Assembly: GCA_050697555.1 (NCBI GenBank)
Contig: JBOHAD010000035.1
Span: 1 to 24,992, forward strand
DNA length: 24,992 nucleotides
Origin: DASQWP01 sp050697555
GTDB lineage: Bacteria > Actinomycetota > Thermoleophilia > Gaiellales > Gaiellaceae
Direction of reading: 5' to 3'
A program made the translations under genes and the position numbers. The first letter of the stretch is position 1; each line of letters opens with the position of its first letter. Below are positions 1 to 6,851 of this stretch, one piece after another. Under the pieces are notes generated by a model that had not been told where the DNA came from, made no database searches, and saw only the letters and a program-made list of their open reading frames with translations.

Positions 1-45
1 TCACTCGTAATGAAGGGGTCCCCGGTTCGAGTCCGGGCGTCGGCT
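1..45 (+). tRNA. tRNA-Thr(CGT), 3' part, cut by window edge
   Basis: The window opens inside the anticodon stem. The 7-nt anticodon loop is at 4-10 with anticodon CGT at 6-8. The 3' anticodon stem is 11-15, the variable loop 16-20, the T stem-loop 21-37 (CCCGG / TTCGAGT / CCGGG), the 3' acceptor strand 38-44 and the discriminator base T45. No CCA is encoded. The 5' half lies outside the window, so it cannot be said whether the gene is complete or only a 3' half left by an integration event. Confidence 0.8.
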
Positions 46-54
46 TTCGCTGAG

Positions 55-164
55 TTGCAGGGAAAAATCGCCTGCCAAGACCTCTATGTGGGCCGGACTT
101 CTGGAACACATCCCTGCAAATGCGTGTTCCAACCTTTCGGGTGGAGAAGGCATCATTTGCAGGG
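55..164. repeat. TTGCAGGG motif cluster with an 11-bp inverted repeat
   Basis: CCCTGCAAATG at 112-122 is the exact reverse complement of CATTTGCAGGG at 154-164, with a 31-nt spacer. A shorter copy, TTGCAGGG, sits at 55-62, ten bases after the tRNA. The spacer is too long for a classic terminator. Repeated short motifs beside a tRNA 3' end resemble integrase arm-type sites, which is inference. Similar motifs occur beside the half tRNA at 22269-22311. Confidence 0.4.
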
Positions 165-183
165 CTTCTTACTGCCTTAGGCA

Positions 184-221
184 CGGGAGAGACTTCTCGG
201 GCTAGCTGAAGGGCTCTCCCG
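184..221. repeat. Possible hairpin, 8-bp stem
   Basis: CGGGAGAG at 184-191 pairs with CTCTCCCG at 214-221 across a 22-nt loop. No U-tract follows, so it is not a clear intrinsic terminator. It lies in the non-coding 46-276 stretch, in which I see no gene. Confidence 0.3.
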
Positions 222-276
222 ATCGCAGGGCAAGGCATGATCGGGCTACTACGGCTAGCCAATTTTTGAAGGTCTG

Positions 277-630
277 TTGCGAAAGGTCCACGTACGGACA
301 AAAGCAGGGTTGCGCTACTCGCTCGAGGACCCACAACTACGCGCAAGGTGGGCGCAGCAAGCCGATGACTTCGCCCACATGGTTGCGGACGCGCTCGCGC
401 GAGCCACGGGACGACGCCTCGGCGACCTCGATGTCCAGGTAATCGCCTTAGCGCTCGTGTGGGCGCTGATCGCGGCCATCCGTCGGTGGCATGCCAGCGG
501 ATACGTCACCCCGCTTGAGGAAGCGTTCGACCGAGCACTCGCCGTAGTCGAGAGCGGGCTACAACTGCACGGGCCCGCCCGCGCGGCTGACGAGGGCGCG
601 AGCGCAACGGTGACCTCGTCGATGAAATGA
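277..630 (+). pseudogene. TetR-family regulator, C-terminal domain remnant
   Basis: The 117-aa reading frame looks like the ligand-binding C-terminal domain of TetR/AcrR regulators of the MftR type: the pattern 'DPQLRARW...ADDFAHMVADALA', then 'DLDVQVIALALVWALIAAIRRW', then a helix ending 'ALAVVESGLQ'. The N-terminal helix-turn-helix domain is missing. The frame is closed by a stop at 256-258, only 18 nt before the first possible start (TTG at 277), and no good ribosome binding site precedes it. I read it as the 3' remnant of a regulator gene whose DNA-binding half was lost at a rearrangement near the tRNA-side repeats. A free-standing short protein is less likely. Confidence 0.55.
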
Positions 631-660
631 ACGCCGCCCGATGCCTGAGCACTAGAAGGG

Positions 661-1398
661 TCAGTCGAGCTTGCTGGCCGACTTGGCGCCGCGTGCGCGT
701 AGCCAGTCGACGAGTTCGGCGGCGCCGCTGCGTTCGGCGGCGTCCAGCGGTGCCACCCGTTCCCAGGACGGGATCCAGTTCAGCTCGGCACCCCGCTCAA
801 GGAGATACTCCGCCGAGCTCCGCTGCCCGCCGTGGCAGGCGCCCCAGAAGGCGCGCGTAATCTCCGCCGGAGATGGGGCAGCATCCCCTGCGAAATCGCC
901 CTCGAGGCGGTCCATCAGCCCGAGCGTCGCCGCATCGGCCAGCGTCGTCTGCGCGCCGCGCTCGACCAGGCGGTGTGCCGCCTGCCACTGCCCGAAGCCC
1001 GTGGCGTCGGCGAGGGGCGGGCCGCCGCCGAGGACGGCGCCGGGAGCGTCGATGTCGGCCCCAGCGTCGAGGAGCGCAACGAGCACCTCGACGTCGTTGC
1101 TGCTCGCGGCCCAGTGCAGCGGCGTCTCGGTGTGCGGGCCGCGGAAGCGCGCGTTGACGTTGGCTCCGGCCTCGACCAGCACGGCTACGGTCGCCGCGCC
1201 GCCCGGGAAGTGGCCGGGCCAGTCGGTTGCGACGTGCAAGAGCGTGCGCGACATTCCGTCGGGATCGTCGTCGCCGAGGCGCGCTGTGGCGAGATCGGGA
1301 TGCTCGGCCAGCAGCCGCCTCAGCCGCGGGAGATCCCCCTGGTGGATCGCCTCGACCGCGGCGATGGCGAGCGGGTCCTTTGTGTCGATGGTCGTCAC
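661..1398 (-). CDS. Ankyrin-repeat protein
   Basis: A 245-aa soluble protein with ankyrin repeats. The clearest are 'TLLHVATDWPGHFPGGAATV' followed by 'LVEAGANVNAR', and 'TPLHWAASSNDVEVLVALLD' followed by 'AGADIDAP'. Weaker repeats lead to 'LLERGAELNWIP' and a final 'LDAAERSGAAELVDWLRARGA'. Ankyrin repeats form a protein-binding surface, so it probably acts in the cytoplasm by binding a partner; the partner is unknown. There is no signal peptide or membrane segment. The start is GTG at 1398, which overlaps the TGA stop of the upstream acetyltransferase gene by 4 nt (GTGA), so translation is likely coupled. It is the last gene of a six-gene minus-strand operon. Confidence 0.8.
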   Translation of the reverse strand: MTTIDTKDPLAIAAVEAIHQGDLPRLRRLLAEHPDLATARLGDDDPDGMSRTLLHVATDWPGHFPGGAATVAVLVEAGANVNARFRGPHTETPLHWAASSNDVEVLVALLDAGADIDAPGAVLGGGPPLADATGFGQWQAAHRLVERGAQTTLADAATLGLMDRLEGDFAGDAAPSPAEITRAFWGACHGGQRSSAEYLLERGAELNWIPSWERVAPLDAAERSGAAELVDWLRARGAKSASKLD

Positions 1399-2228
1399 GT
1401 CGCGCGGAGCTCGCGTGCGAGCAGGTCCATGAGCAGGCCGTCGTGCCAGCTACCGTCCGGGGAGCGCCAGTACTCGCGCATCCGGCCGACGGGGCGGAAG
1501 CCGACCTTCTCGTAGGCGCGGATCGCGGCGACGTTGTCGGCTGCGGGGTCGATCGTGAGCCGGTGATGCCCTCGTTCCTGGATCAGGTAGTGCGCGAGCG
1601 TTCGTACGGCGTCGGTTCCCAGACCTTGCCCCTGGGAACGCTCGGCGAGGAACAGGTCGATGCCCGCGTGGCGGAAGTCGGGCTCGTTCTCCTCCTGGTA
1701 CTGGATCAAGCCAACGAGCTCGCTGTCCCGCTCGATCGCGAGCGCCTTCGCCTCGTCGCGACCTTCGGCTTGCCGCCGCAGCTCCTCCACGTTCGGAGGC
1801 CCCCACCAGCGGACGACCCCGGACTCGGACTGGATCTCGGCCACGCGCGCGACGTCGTCCACGCGGAGGGGTCGGAGGAGGACGTGATCGCCGCGCAGGA
1901 GCACCGGGCGATCGTCGGCGACCAGTTCGTACGTGTCGACCTCGAAGTGGCAAGCGCGGAGAGCGCGCTCGACCAGGAACCGTTCGTCCTCGGGGTAGAA
2001 GACGGCGGTCTCGTAGTCCTCGCCGGCGAAGGCCTTGACGGCGTCGAGCGAGTCCCAGAGCGTGAACATGACGACCTCCGTGCGGTCGTCGACATCGCGG
2101 CGGAGCATCCAGATTCCCCTGTTGCCGGGCGTCCGGGCGTAACCGGCGACGTCCGTCTCGCGCATGTGCTCCGCGTACGCGCCTCCGTCTTCTTGGCGGA
2201 CGGAGCCGGTCCAGATGCGAGCGATCAC
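1395..2228 (-). CDS. ABM-like domain fused to GNAT acetyltransferase
   Basis: A 277-aa protein with two parts in one frame. Residues about 1-100 ('VIARIWTGSV', 'TPGNRGIWMLRRDVDD', 'FTLWDSLDAVKAFAG', 'AVFYPEDERFL') match the small antibiotic-biosynthesis-monooxygenase-like (ABM) fold. Residues about 110-275 are a GNAT N-acetyltransferase of the AAC(6')/RimJ-like type: 'LRPLRVDDVARVAEI', the acetyl-CoA pyrophosphate loop 'RSQGQGLGTDAVRTLAHY', then 'NVAAIRAYEKVGFRPVGRMR'. The start is GTG at 2228, preceded by GAGGA and overlapping the stop of the repaired PPOX reading frame by 4 nt. An open frame extends to 2402 but has no homology there; it is the frameshifted PPOX sequence. The substrate is unknown, and an aminoglycoside-like amine is only one possibility. 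Confidence 0.75.
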   Translation of the reverse strand: MIARIWTGSVRQEDGGAYAEHMRETDVAGYARTPGNRGIWMLRRDVDDRTEVVMFTLWDSLDAVKAFAGEDYETAVFYPEDERFLVERALRACHFEVDTYELVADDRPVLLRGDHVLLRPLRVDDVARVAEIQSESGVVRWWGPPNVEELRRQAEGRDEAKALAIERDSELVGLIQYQEENEPDFRHAGIDLFLAERSQGQGLGTDAVRTLAHYLIQERGHHRLTIDPAADNVAAIRAYEKVGFRPVGRMREYWRSPDGSWHDGLLMDLLARELRAT

Positions 2229-2634
2229 TCGTCGTCCTCGGCTTGACGTCCGCGTGGTGGAGCGGCTTCCGGCTCGGACAGGATGCCCCAGGAGACATCC
2301 GCTCCGGGTGGATCCGGATCGGTTGCGGGTCGTGGATTGCCTCAGCGTGGCCTCGCACCTCGACGGCGCGTGGTCGCCAGGGGTCGAGGCTGGCGAGGTC
2401 ATCGATCACGATCGCGGCCCGGCCGGTGCGGGCGACGTCGCGGAACTTCTTCGTCTGGTCGAAGTCGCGGCCTGTGACATCGATCGTGTCGTGTTCCGGG
2501 TTGTAGCTCCACATGCCGACCGGGACGACGTGGGGCGTGCCGTCCCGGCCGACGGTCGCGATGCGGGCAAGGCGGCGCTCGCCTTGCAGGTAGGCAAGCT
2601 CCGCCCTGCCGAACGCGCTGGTCGCGGTGTTCAT
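2225..2634 (-). pseudogene. PPOX-class F420-dependent oxidoreductase, frameshifted near the 3' end
   Basis: From ATG at 2634 (good site AAAGGAG upstream) the protein reads 'ELAYLQGERRLARIATVG', 'GTPHVVPVGMWSYNPEHDT', 'KFRDVARTGRAAIVIDDL', 'RAVEVRGHAEAI', 'IRIHPER'. This is a split-barrel flavin/F420-binding PPOX-class enzyme. After 'IRIHPER' the family normally continues 'IVSWGI'. The sequence lacks one base between 2296 and 2297. Restoring it gives R-I-V-S-W-G-I-L, and the frame then ends at a TGA (2225-2227) that overlaps the next gene's GTG. The intact protein would be about 136 aa. The error lies only about 24 residues from the end, so the truncation could be real or a sequencing error. 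It is the fourth gene of the operon. Confidence 0.7.
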
Positions 2635-2666
2635 CAGTGCGTCTCCTTTCACCTCTCGGCCGTCTA

Positions 2667-2828
2667 CTACCGCAGCCATTCGATCAGGATGATGGCGAGC
2701 ACCATCGCGCCGCCGACGCCGAGGCAGGCGGCGAGGTGGACGAGGCCGAAGTTCCCGGGACCGTCAGCGCGGGGTTCTTCCGCCGGCGCCGGCTCCGGCC
2801 TCGTGTCCGTCTCGGTGCTCGTGTTCAT
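2667..2828 (-). CDS. Small single-pass membrane protein (53 aa)
   Basis: A 53-aa peptide: a hydrophilic Glu/Pro-rich N-terminus of about 26 residues, then one membrane helix ('FGLVHLAACLGVGGAMVLAI'), ending 'EWLR'. The start is ATG at 2828 with a very strong ribosome binding site (AAGGAGGA, 6 nt spacer). The stop is TAG at 2667-2669. It lies 32 nt after the 3346-2861 membrane gene and 32 nt before the PPOX gene, so it is clearly part of the operon. I do not recognise a family. Its function is unknown; it may assist the two membrane proteins encoded just upstream. Confidence 0.7.
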   Translation of the reverse strand: MNTSTETDTRPEPAPAEEPRADGPGNFGLVHLAACLGVGGAMVLAIILIEWLR

Positions 2829-2860
2829 AGCGTCCTCCTTCTCATCGTTCCGGATTCGCT

Positions 2861-3346
2861 TCAGGCTGCGCCCGACTGGGCCTGGGGGCGGCGCCGACGG
2901 TTGCGGGCGCTCAGGCGCGCCTCCGCCTCGTCGATCGGCGCGAAGGTGGGGCAGCCGATCTGGTCGTCGCGGCGGAGGATCCAGTTCGAGAGTACGGTCG
3001 CCTCGCAGCCCGGCTGTGCCCGCCAGGCGGCGACGAACATCGTCGCCCCGTAGAAAAGTGCGGCCGCGTCCGCCGTGTAGTCGAATAGGAAGAGCGCGAC
3101 GATCACGGCCGTGTTCAGGGCGAGCCCGAGCGGCCCCATGAAGTGAACCGGGCGACCCGCAACGTGGCGCGCGGCGAGCCCGATCGCAACCATGACCGCC
3201 GGGAAGAGGGCGAGCCCGAGCACTTCCTCGCGCCAGGTGAGGCCCCACGAGAGGCCGTCCGCGAGCGCGAGATACAGAAGCCCGAGGCCGACGACCACGC
3301 GGCTCGCGGTCCCGATCCTGCCGATCCTGTGCATGTGCTTCGGCAT
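2861..3346 (-). CDS. Four-helix membrane protein with GCE/DQxGC tail, paralogue 1
   Basis: A 161-aa inner-membrane protein with about four helices (residues roughly 16-34, 40-60, 70-90, 93-108) and a 50-residue cytoplasmic tail. The tail carries 'GCEATVLSNW' and 'RDDQIGCPTFAPIDEAEAR'. The gene directly upstream encodes a protein with the same plan and tail pattern (GCE, ten residues, R-x-DQ-x-GC, xxFxPID, then AEAR), so the two are paralogues in tandem. The paired Cys residues could bind a metal or form a disulfide, which is inference. The family looks like an uncharacterised actinobacterial DUF. The start is ATG at 3346, with AAAGGAG 6 nt upstream. Confidence 0.75.
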   Translation of the reverse strand: MPKHMHRIGRIGTASRVVVGLGLLYLALADGLSWGLTWREEVLGLALFPAVMVAIGLAARHVAGRPVHFMGPLGLALNTAVIVALFLFDYTADAAALFYGATMFVAAWRAQPGCEATVLSNWILRRDDQIGCPTFAPIDEAEARLSARNRRRRPQAQSGAA

Positions 3347-3370
3347 TGATCTCTCCTTTCACTGTCTGAG

Positions 3371-3874
3371 TCAGCGAGAGCTGCGCGTTCGCGCCTCGGC
3401 CCGGTCGATCGGGGTGAACACGATGCAGCCGACCTGGTCGCGGCGGCCGGTGAGCGCGTTCGGGAAGGCAAGGATCTCGCAGCCTCCGTAGCCGCGGACT
3501 GCGGCCAGCACGAGCGAGGCTCCGATCCAGATCCAGAGGCTGGTGCCGGTCACCGGCGTGAGCGCCGCGAGCGGGATCAGCGCCGCCAAGACGATCGCGA
3601 TCAGCCAGCAGGCAGCGCCTGTGCAGGTGCCGATCTGTGAGGCGAGCCCGCCCGGCACGTAGCGCTCGTAGCCGGCGCGCACCGCCTCGAAGCCGGCGGT
3701 CGCGAGGAGCGGCAGCCCGACGAGGCCGACGAGCAGGTCCCAGCGGCTGAACCCATCGAGGAGCGTGGGGAGGGCGATCGCCGCCCCGGCTCCGATGAGA
3801 CGTGCCGCCGTGCCGATCGGCCCGATCTCGCGCCGCCCGAACTTGAACGTCAAGCGAAGTGTGTGTGCCTGCAT
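3371..3874 (-). CDS. Four-helix membrane protein with GCE/DQxGC tail, paralogue 2
   Basis: A 167-aa membrane protein and first gene of the minus-strand operon. It begins 'MQAHTLRLTFKFGRR', has about four hydrophobic segments ('ARLIGAGAAIALPTLL', 'LLVGLVGLPLLATAGFEAV', 'CWLIAIVLAALIPLAAL', 'LWIWIGASLVLAAV') and ends with 'GCEILAFPN' and 'RRDQVGCIVFTPIDRAEAR'. Over the 32-residue tail motif it shares 17 identities with the 161-aa neighbour, with no gap. The start is ATG at 3874, preceded by GGAGG; the longer open frame to 4051 runs through the divergent promoter region and is rejected. Function unknown. Its position opposite a two-component system suggests control by that system, which is inference. 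Confidence 0.75.
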   Translation of the reverse strand: MQAHTLRLTFKFGRREIGPIGTAARLIGAGAAIALPTLLDGFSRWDLLVGLVGLPLLATAGFEAVRAGYERYVPGGLASQIGTCTGAACWLIAIVLAALIPLAALTPVTGTSLWIWIGASLVLAAVRGYGGCEILAFPNALTGRRDQVGCIVFTPIDRAEARTRSSR

Positions 3875-4070
3875 CTGAACCTCCGTCCATCTCTGCTTGT
3901 AAACCCGCTTCCATGCTGATGACGGGAGCGCGTCCGCGCATCGGCCGCGGGGAGAGTTGTGAGCGACCGGACGGCCGATCGCGAGCGACCGGTCGGAGAA
4001 GGGGAAGATCGTCCGATCGGCCGATGCCGGTCGAGGGCGGCGGGATAGCATCGGAGGCGAGGTCTTAGCC
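3875..4070. promoter_or_regulatory. Divergent promoter region of the membrane operon and the sensor kinase
   Basis: A 196-bp non-coding stretch between two divergent transcription units. It is rich in short palindromic elements such as GACCGGTC-like and CGATCGGCCGATG sequences (about 3960-4030), plausible regulator sites. Two blocks are conserved in the decayed kinase copy elsewhere in the window: 3936-3954 is identical (19 nt) to 19940-19958 on the other strand, and 4007-4026 matches 19868-19887 at 19 of 20. Exact -35/-10 boxes cannot be assigned with confidence. Confidence 0.5.
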
Positions 4071-5303
4071 GTGTTGCTCGAGCGCTTGCAGATGTACTGG
4101 AGCTGGCTCTTCTACGGGCTGCTGCTCGTCTCCACGGGTGTCGCCGTCGCCGAGGCGGAGAGCGACGACCGGCGCGTCGCGATCGTGGTGCTCACGGCAG
4201 GGCTCGCCGTGTGGTATTGGCACGCGGTCGTCCGCGAGGGCCGCCTCGTGCTCGGCGGGCCACGTGCATTCCTGAGCTTGGCCGTGGCGGCGGCCCTGTG
4301 GGGAGCGCTCCTCGTCTTTCACTGGATATTCCTCTTGCTGATGTTCAGCGCCTACCACCTCGCCTGCTCGGGTCCGGCACCGGTGCGCCGCGCCCTTCCG
4401 CGGATCGCTGCTGTGAGCGCCATCGTGGTGGTCGCGGAGTCGGTACGACGAGGAGGCTTGGATGCGCTCCAGCTCGTGTTCTACGGCGCGGTGACGCTTG
4501 CGCTGGGGCTGTTCGTGGCGATGATGCAGGCGCTCCATGAGCAGAGCGAGGAGCGCAGGCGGTTGCTTGCCGAGCTCGAGGCGACCCGGGGCGAGCTGGC
4601 CGAGTCGGAGCGACGGGCGGGGGTGCTGGCGGAGCGCCAGCGGCTCGCGCGCGAGATCCACGACACCCTGGCGCAGGGGTTCGCGAGCATTGTCACGCTC
4701 TATGAGGCCGCGCGGGCCGAGGTCGCCTCGCGCCCGGAGGTGGCGCTGCGACGGCTCGAGGAGGTCGGCCGAACGGCACGGGCGAGCCTGGCCGAGTCAC
4801 GGCGCGTCGTCTCGGCGCTCCGTCCCGAGGCGCTCGAGCATGCGACGCTCGCCAGCGCCCTCGACAGGGTCGTCCGCGACTTCAGCGCCGAGACGGGCAT
4901 CGCCGTCCGAAGCATGGTCGACGGCGATGCCCGCGAGCTCGAGCCGGAGGCCGAGGCGACGCTGCTTCGCATCGGCCAGGAGGCGCTCGCGAACGTGCGC
5001 AAGCACGCAGGAGCGAGCAGGGTGGCGCTCGATCTGACGTACCTGGATGACTTGACGCGGCTTGATGTGCGCGACGATGGCGTCGGCTTCGAGTCCGACT
5101 CCACAGATCGCGCTCCGAACGGGTGGCAGGTGGGCGGCTTCGGCCTGACCAGCATGCGCGAGCGGCTCGAAAGCCAGGGAGGCACACTGACGATCGAGAG
5201 CGCGCCTGGGGCAGGAACGACGATTGTGGCCGTGCTGCCGTATGCGCCCGCGAGTCCGGCGAGCGACGAGGCGGCTACCAGCGCCGAGGCGGGCGCTCGA
5301 TGA
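4071..5303 (+). CDS. NarL-type sensor histidine kinase
   Basis: A 410-aa membrane-bound kinase. The N-terminal 155 residues are about five to six hydrophobic helices with no obvious extracellular domain, so the signal is probably sensed within the membrane. A short coiled coil (about 155-190) leads to the HisKA_3 dimerisation region 'RLAREIHDTLAQGFASIV' with phospho-acceptor His197. The ATPase domain follows: N-box 'EALANVRKHAGASRV', 'DVRDDGVGFES', and 'GGFGLTSMRERLESQGG'. It autophosphorylates and passes phosphate to the response regulator encoded next, whose ATG overlaps its stop by 4 nt. The start is GTG at 4071 with GGAGGCGAGG upstream. A decayed duplicate of its promoter and N-terminal half lies at 19490-19958. 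Confidence 0.9.
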   Translation: MLLERLQMYWSWLFYGLLLVSTGVAVAEAESDDRRVAIVVLTAGLAVWYWHAVVREGRLVLGGPRAFLSLAVAAALWGALLVFHWIFLLLMFSAYHLACSGPAPVRRALPRIAAVSAIVVVAESVRRGGLDALQLVFYGAVTLALGLFVAMMQALHEQSEERRRLLAELEATRGELAESERRAGVLAERQRLAREIHDTLAQGFASIVTLYEAARAEVASRPEVALRRLEEVGRTARASLAESRRVVSALRPEALEHATLASALDRVVRDFSAETGIAVRSMVDGDARELEPEAEATLLRIGQEALANVRKHAGASRVALDLTYLDDLTRLDVRDDGVGFESDSTDRAPNGWQVGGFGLTSMRERLESQGGTLTIESAPGAGTTIVAVLPYAPASPASDEAATSAEAGAR

Positions 5304-5941
5304 GCGACGTCGTGCGCGTCCTGATCGCGGACGACCATCCCGTCGTCCGCAGCGGCCTCCGCGGCATGCTCGCGTCCGACCCCGGATTCGAGGTCGTCGG
5401 TGAGGCGGCAGACGGCCCTGAAGCCGTAGCCCTTGCTCTGCGCGAGCGGCCCGACGTGGTGCTCATGGACCTCCGCATGCCCGACCTCGACGGGGCGAGC
5501 GCGACGGCCGAGATCAGGGCAAGCCGTCCTGAGACGCAGATTCTCGTCCTCACGACCTACGACACCGACGCCGACATCGTCCGCGCGATCGAGGCGGGCG
5601 CGATCGGCTACCTCCTCAAAGACGTTCCCCACGAGGAGATCAGCAGGGCCGTGCGCGCTGCCGCCCGCGGAGAGCCGGCCCTCGCTCCCGCGGTCGCGGA
5701 GCGGCTCATGGACCGGGCCCGCGGCGCCGCCGGGGACGCCCTCACCGGGCGCGAGATCGACGTGCTTCAGCTCGCCGCGCGTGGCCTGAACAACAGCGAG
5801 ATCGCACAGGAGATGTTCGTCAGCGCCACGACCGTCAAGGCACACCTGGCGCACATCTACCGCAAGCTCGGCGTCAGCGACCGCACCGCGGCGGTCACGA
5901 CCGCGCTCGAACGCCAGATCATCCGTTTGGACGAGGGCTAA
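5300..5941 (+). CDS. NarL/FixJ-family response regulator
   Basis: A 213-aa two-domain regulator. The receiver domain (about 1-125) has the acidic pair D11/D12 in 'LIADDHPVV', phospho-acceptor Asp57 in 'VVLMDLRMPD' and the conserved Lys in 'GYLLKDVPHEE'. The LuxR/GerE helix-turn-helix is at about 148-210: 'LTGREIDVLQLAARGLNNSE', 'MFVSATTVKAHLAHIYRKLG'. It is activated by the kinase encoded upstream and binds DNA. ATG at 5300 overlaps the kinase stop (ATGA); a longer in-frame opening to 5123 lies inside the kinase gene and is rejected. Targets are not proven. The divergent membrane operon at 3874-661 and the kinase promoter itself are natural candidates. Confidence 0.92.
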   Translation: MSDVVRVLIADDHPVVRSGLRGMLASDPGFEVVGEAADGPEAVALALRERPDVVLMDLRMPDLDGASATAEIRASRPETQILVLTTYDTDADIVRAIEAGAIGYLLKDVPHEEISRAVRAAARGEPALAPAVAERLMDRARGAAGDALTGREIDVLQLAARGLNNSEIAQEMFVSATTVKAHLAHIYRKLGVSDRTAAVTTALERQIIRLDEG

Positions 5942-5996
5942 ATCATCCGGCCAGGGCGGCGGGACGAGCAATCCGAATCGGATGGAGGTTGATTCG

Positions 5997-6809
5997 ATGA
6001 GCAGCGTTTCCATCGACGGGATCGCGATCGGCTACGACGACGAGGGCCGCGGTGAGCCGCTGGTGCTGATTCACGGGCATCCCTTCGACCGGTCGATGTG
6101 GCGGCCGCAGATCGAGCACTTCAGCCGATCCGGCTGGCGGGTGATCGCCCCGGATCTGCGCGGCTACGGCGAGAGCACCGTCGTGCCCGGCAAGACGCCG
6201 TTGGAGACCTTCGCATGCGACATCGCCGCTCTCCTCGACCACCTCGACGTCGACGACGTCGTCCTTGGCGGGATCTCGATGGGCGGTCAGATCGTGATGC
6301 AGTTCCACCGCCTCTTCGCTCACCGGATTCGGGCGCTCGTGCTCGCCGACACCTCGCCTCAGGCGGAGACCGAGGACGGGAAGAGGCTCCGCAGTGACAC
6401 GGCCGACCGCCTGCTCGGAGAGGGCATGGGTCCCTTCGCCGACGAGGTCCTCCCCAAGATGGTCGCTCCCGCGAACATCGAGGCACTGCCTGCCGTCGCC
6501 GAGCATGTGCTTGCGATGATGCGGCGCGGCTCGCCCGAGGGGGCGGCAGCCGCGTTGCGGGGACGCGCCGAGCGCCCCGACTACGTCGAGATGCTCGGGC
6601 GCATCGCCGTCCCGACCCTGGTCGTCGTCGGTCGCGACGACGAGTTCACGCCCCTCAGCGACGCCCGGTTCATGCACGACCGCATCCCCGACGCGATCCT
6701 GGTGGTTATCGAAGGAGCCGGCCACCTGCCAAATCTGGAGCGGGCGGCCGAGTTCAACGCCGCTCTCGAACGCTTCCTGACCTCGGTGGCGGCCGCGCCT
6801 TCCAACTAG
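5997..6809 (+). CDS. Alpha/beta hydrolase, enol-lactonase/esterase-like
   Basis: A 270-aa alpha/beta-hydrolase-fold enzyme of the size and pattern of 3-oxoadipate enol-lactonase (PcaD)-like proteins. It shows the oxyanion strand 'PLVLIHGHPFDRSMW', 'APDLRGYGES', nucleophile Ser94 in 'GGISMGGQ', acid Asp in 'VVVGRDDEFTP', and catalytic His in 'EGAGHLPNLE'. No signal peptide, so it is cytoplasmic. ATG at 5997 is chosen because GGAGG at 5984-5988 sits 8 nt before it; the ATG at 5982 would place that site inside the coding sequence. The gene is 55 nt downstream of the response regulator and may be cotranscribed with it. The true substrate cannot be told from sequence. Confidence 0.85.
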   Translation: MSSVSIDGIAIGYDDEGRGEPLVLIHGHPFDRSMWRPQIEHFSRSGWRVIAPDLRGYGESTVVPGKTPLETFACDIAALLDHLDVDDVVLGGISMGGQIVMQFHRLFAHRIRALVLADTSPQAETEDGKRLRSDTADRLLGEGMGPFADEVLPKMVAPANIEALPAVAEHVLAMMRRGSPEGAAAALRGRAERPDYVEMLGRIAVPTLVVVGRDDEFTPLSDARFMHDRIPDAILVVIEGAGHLPNLERAAEFNAALERFLTSVAAAPSN

Positions 6810-6851
6810 CCCTGGCCGGGCGTAGCGCGGCGACGCCGACATCACGAGCCG

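Noticed and set aside
1227..2246. 339-aa plus-strand frame opposite ankyrin and GNAT genes
   Set aside because: Wrong-strand reading of well-supported genes; no recognisable domain and no ribosome binding site.
1450..2679. 409-aa minus-strand reading frame as a single protein
   Set aside because: Only residues about 16-125 (PPOX) have homology. The rest is an Arg/Pro-rich wrong-frame reading of the ABM-GNAT gene caused by the single-base frameshift.
4700..6013. 437-aa minus-strand frame opposite the kinase and regulator
   Set aside because: Antisense shadow of two clear genes with full catalytic motifs; no homology of its own.
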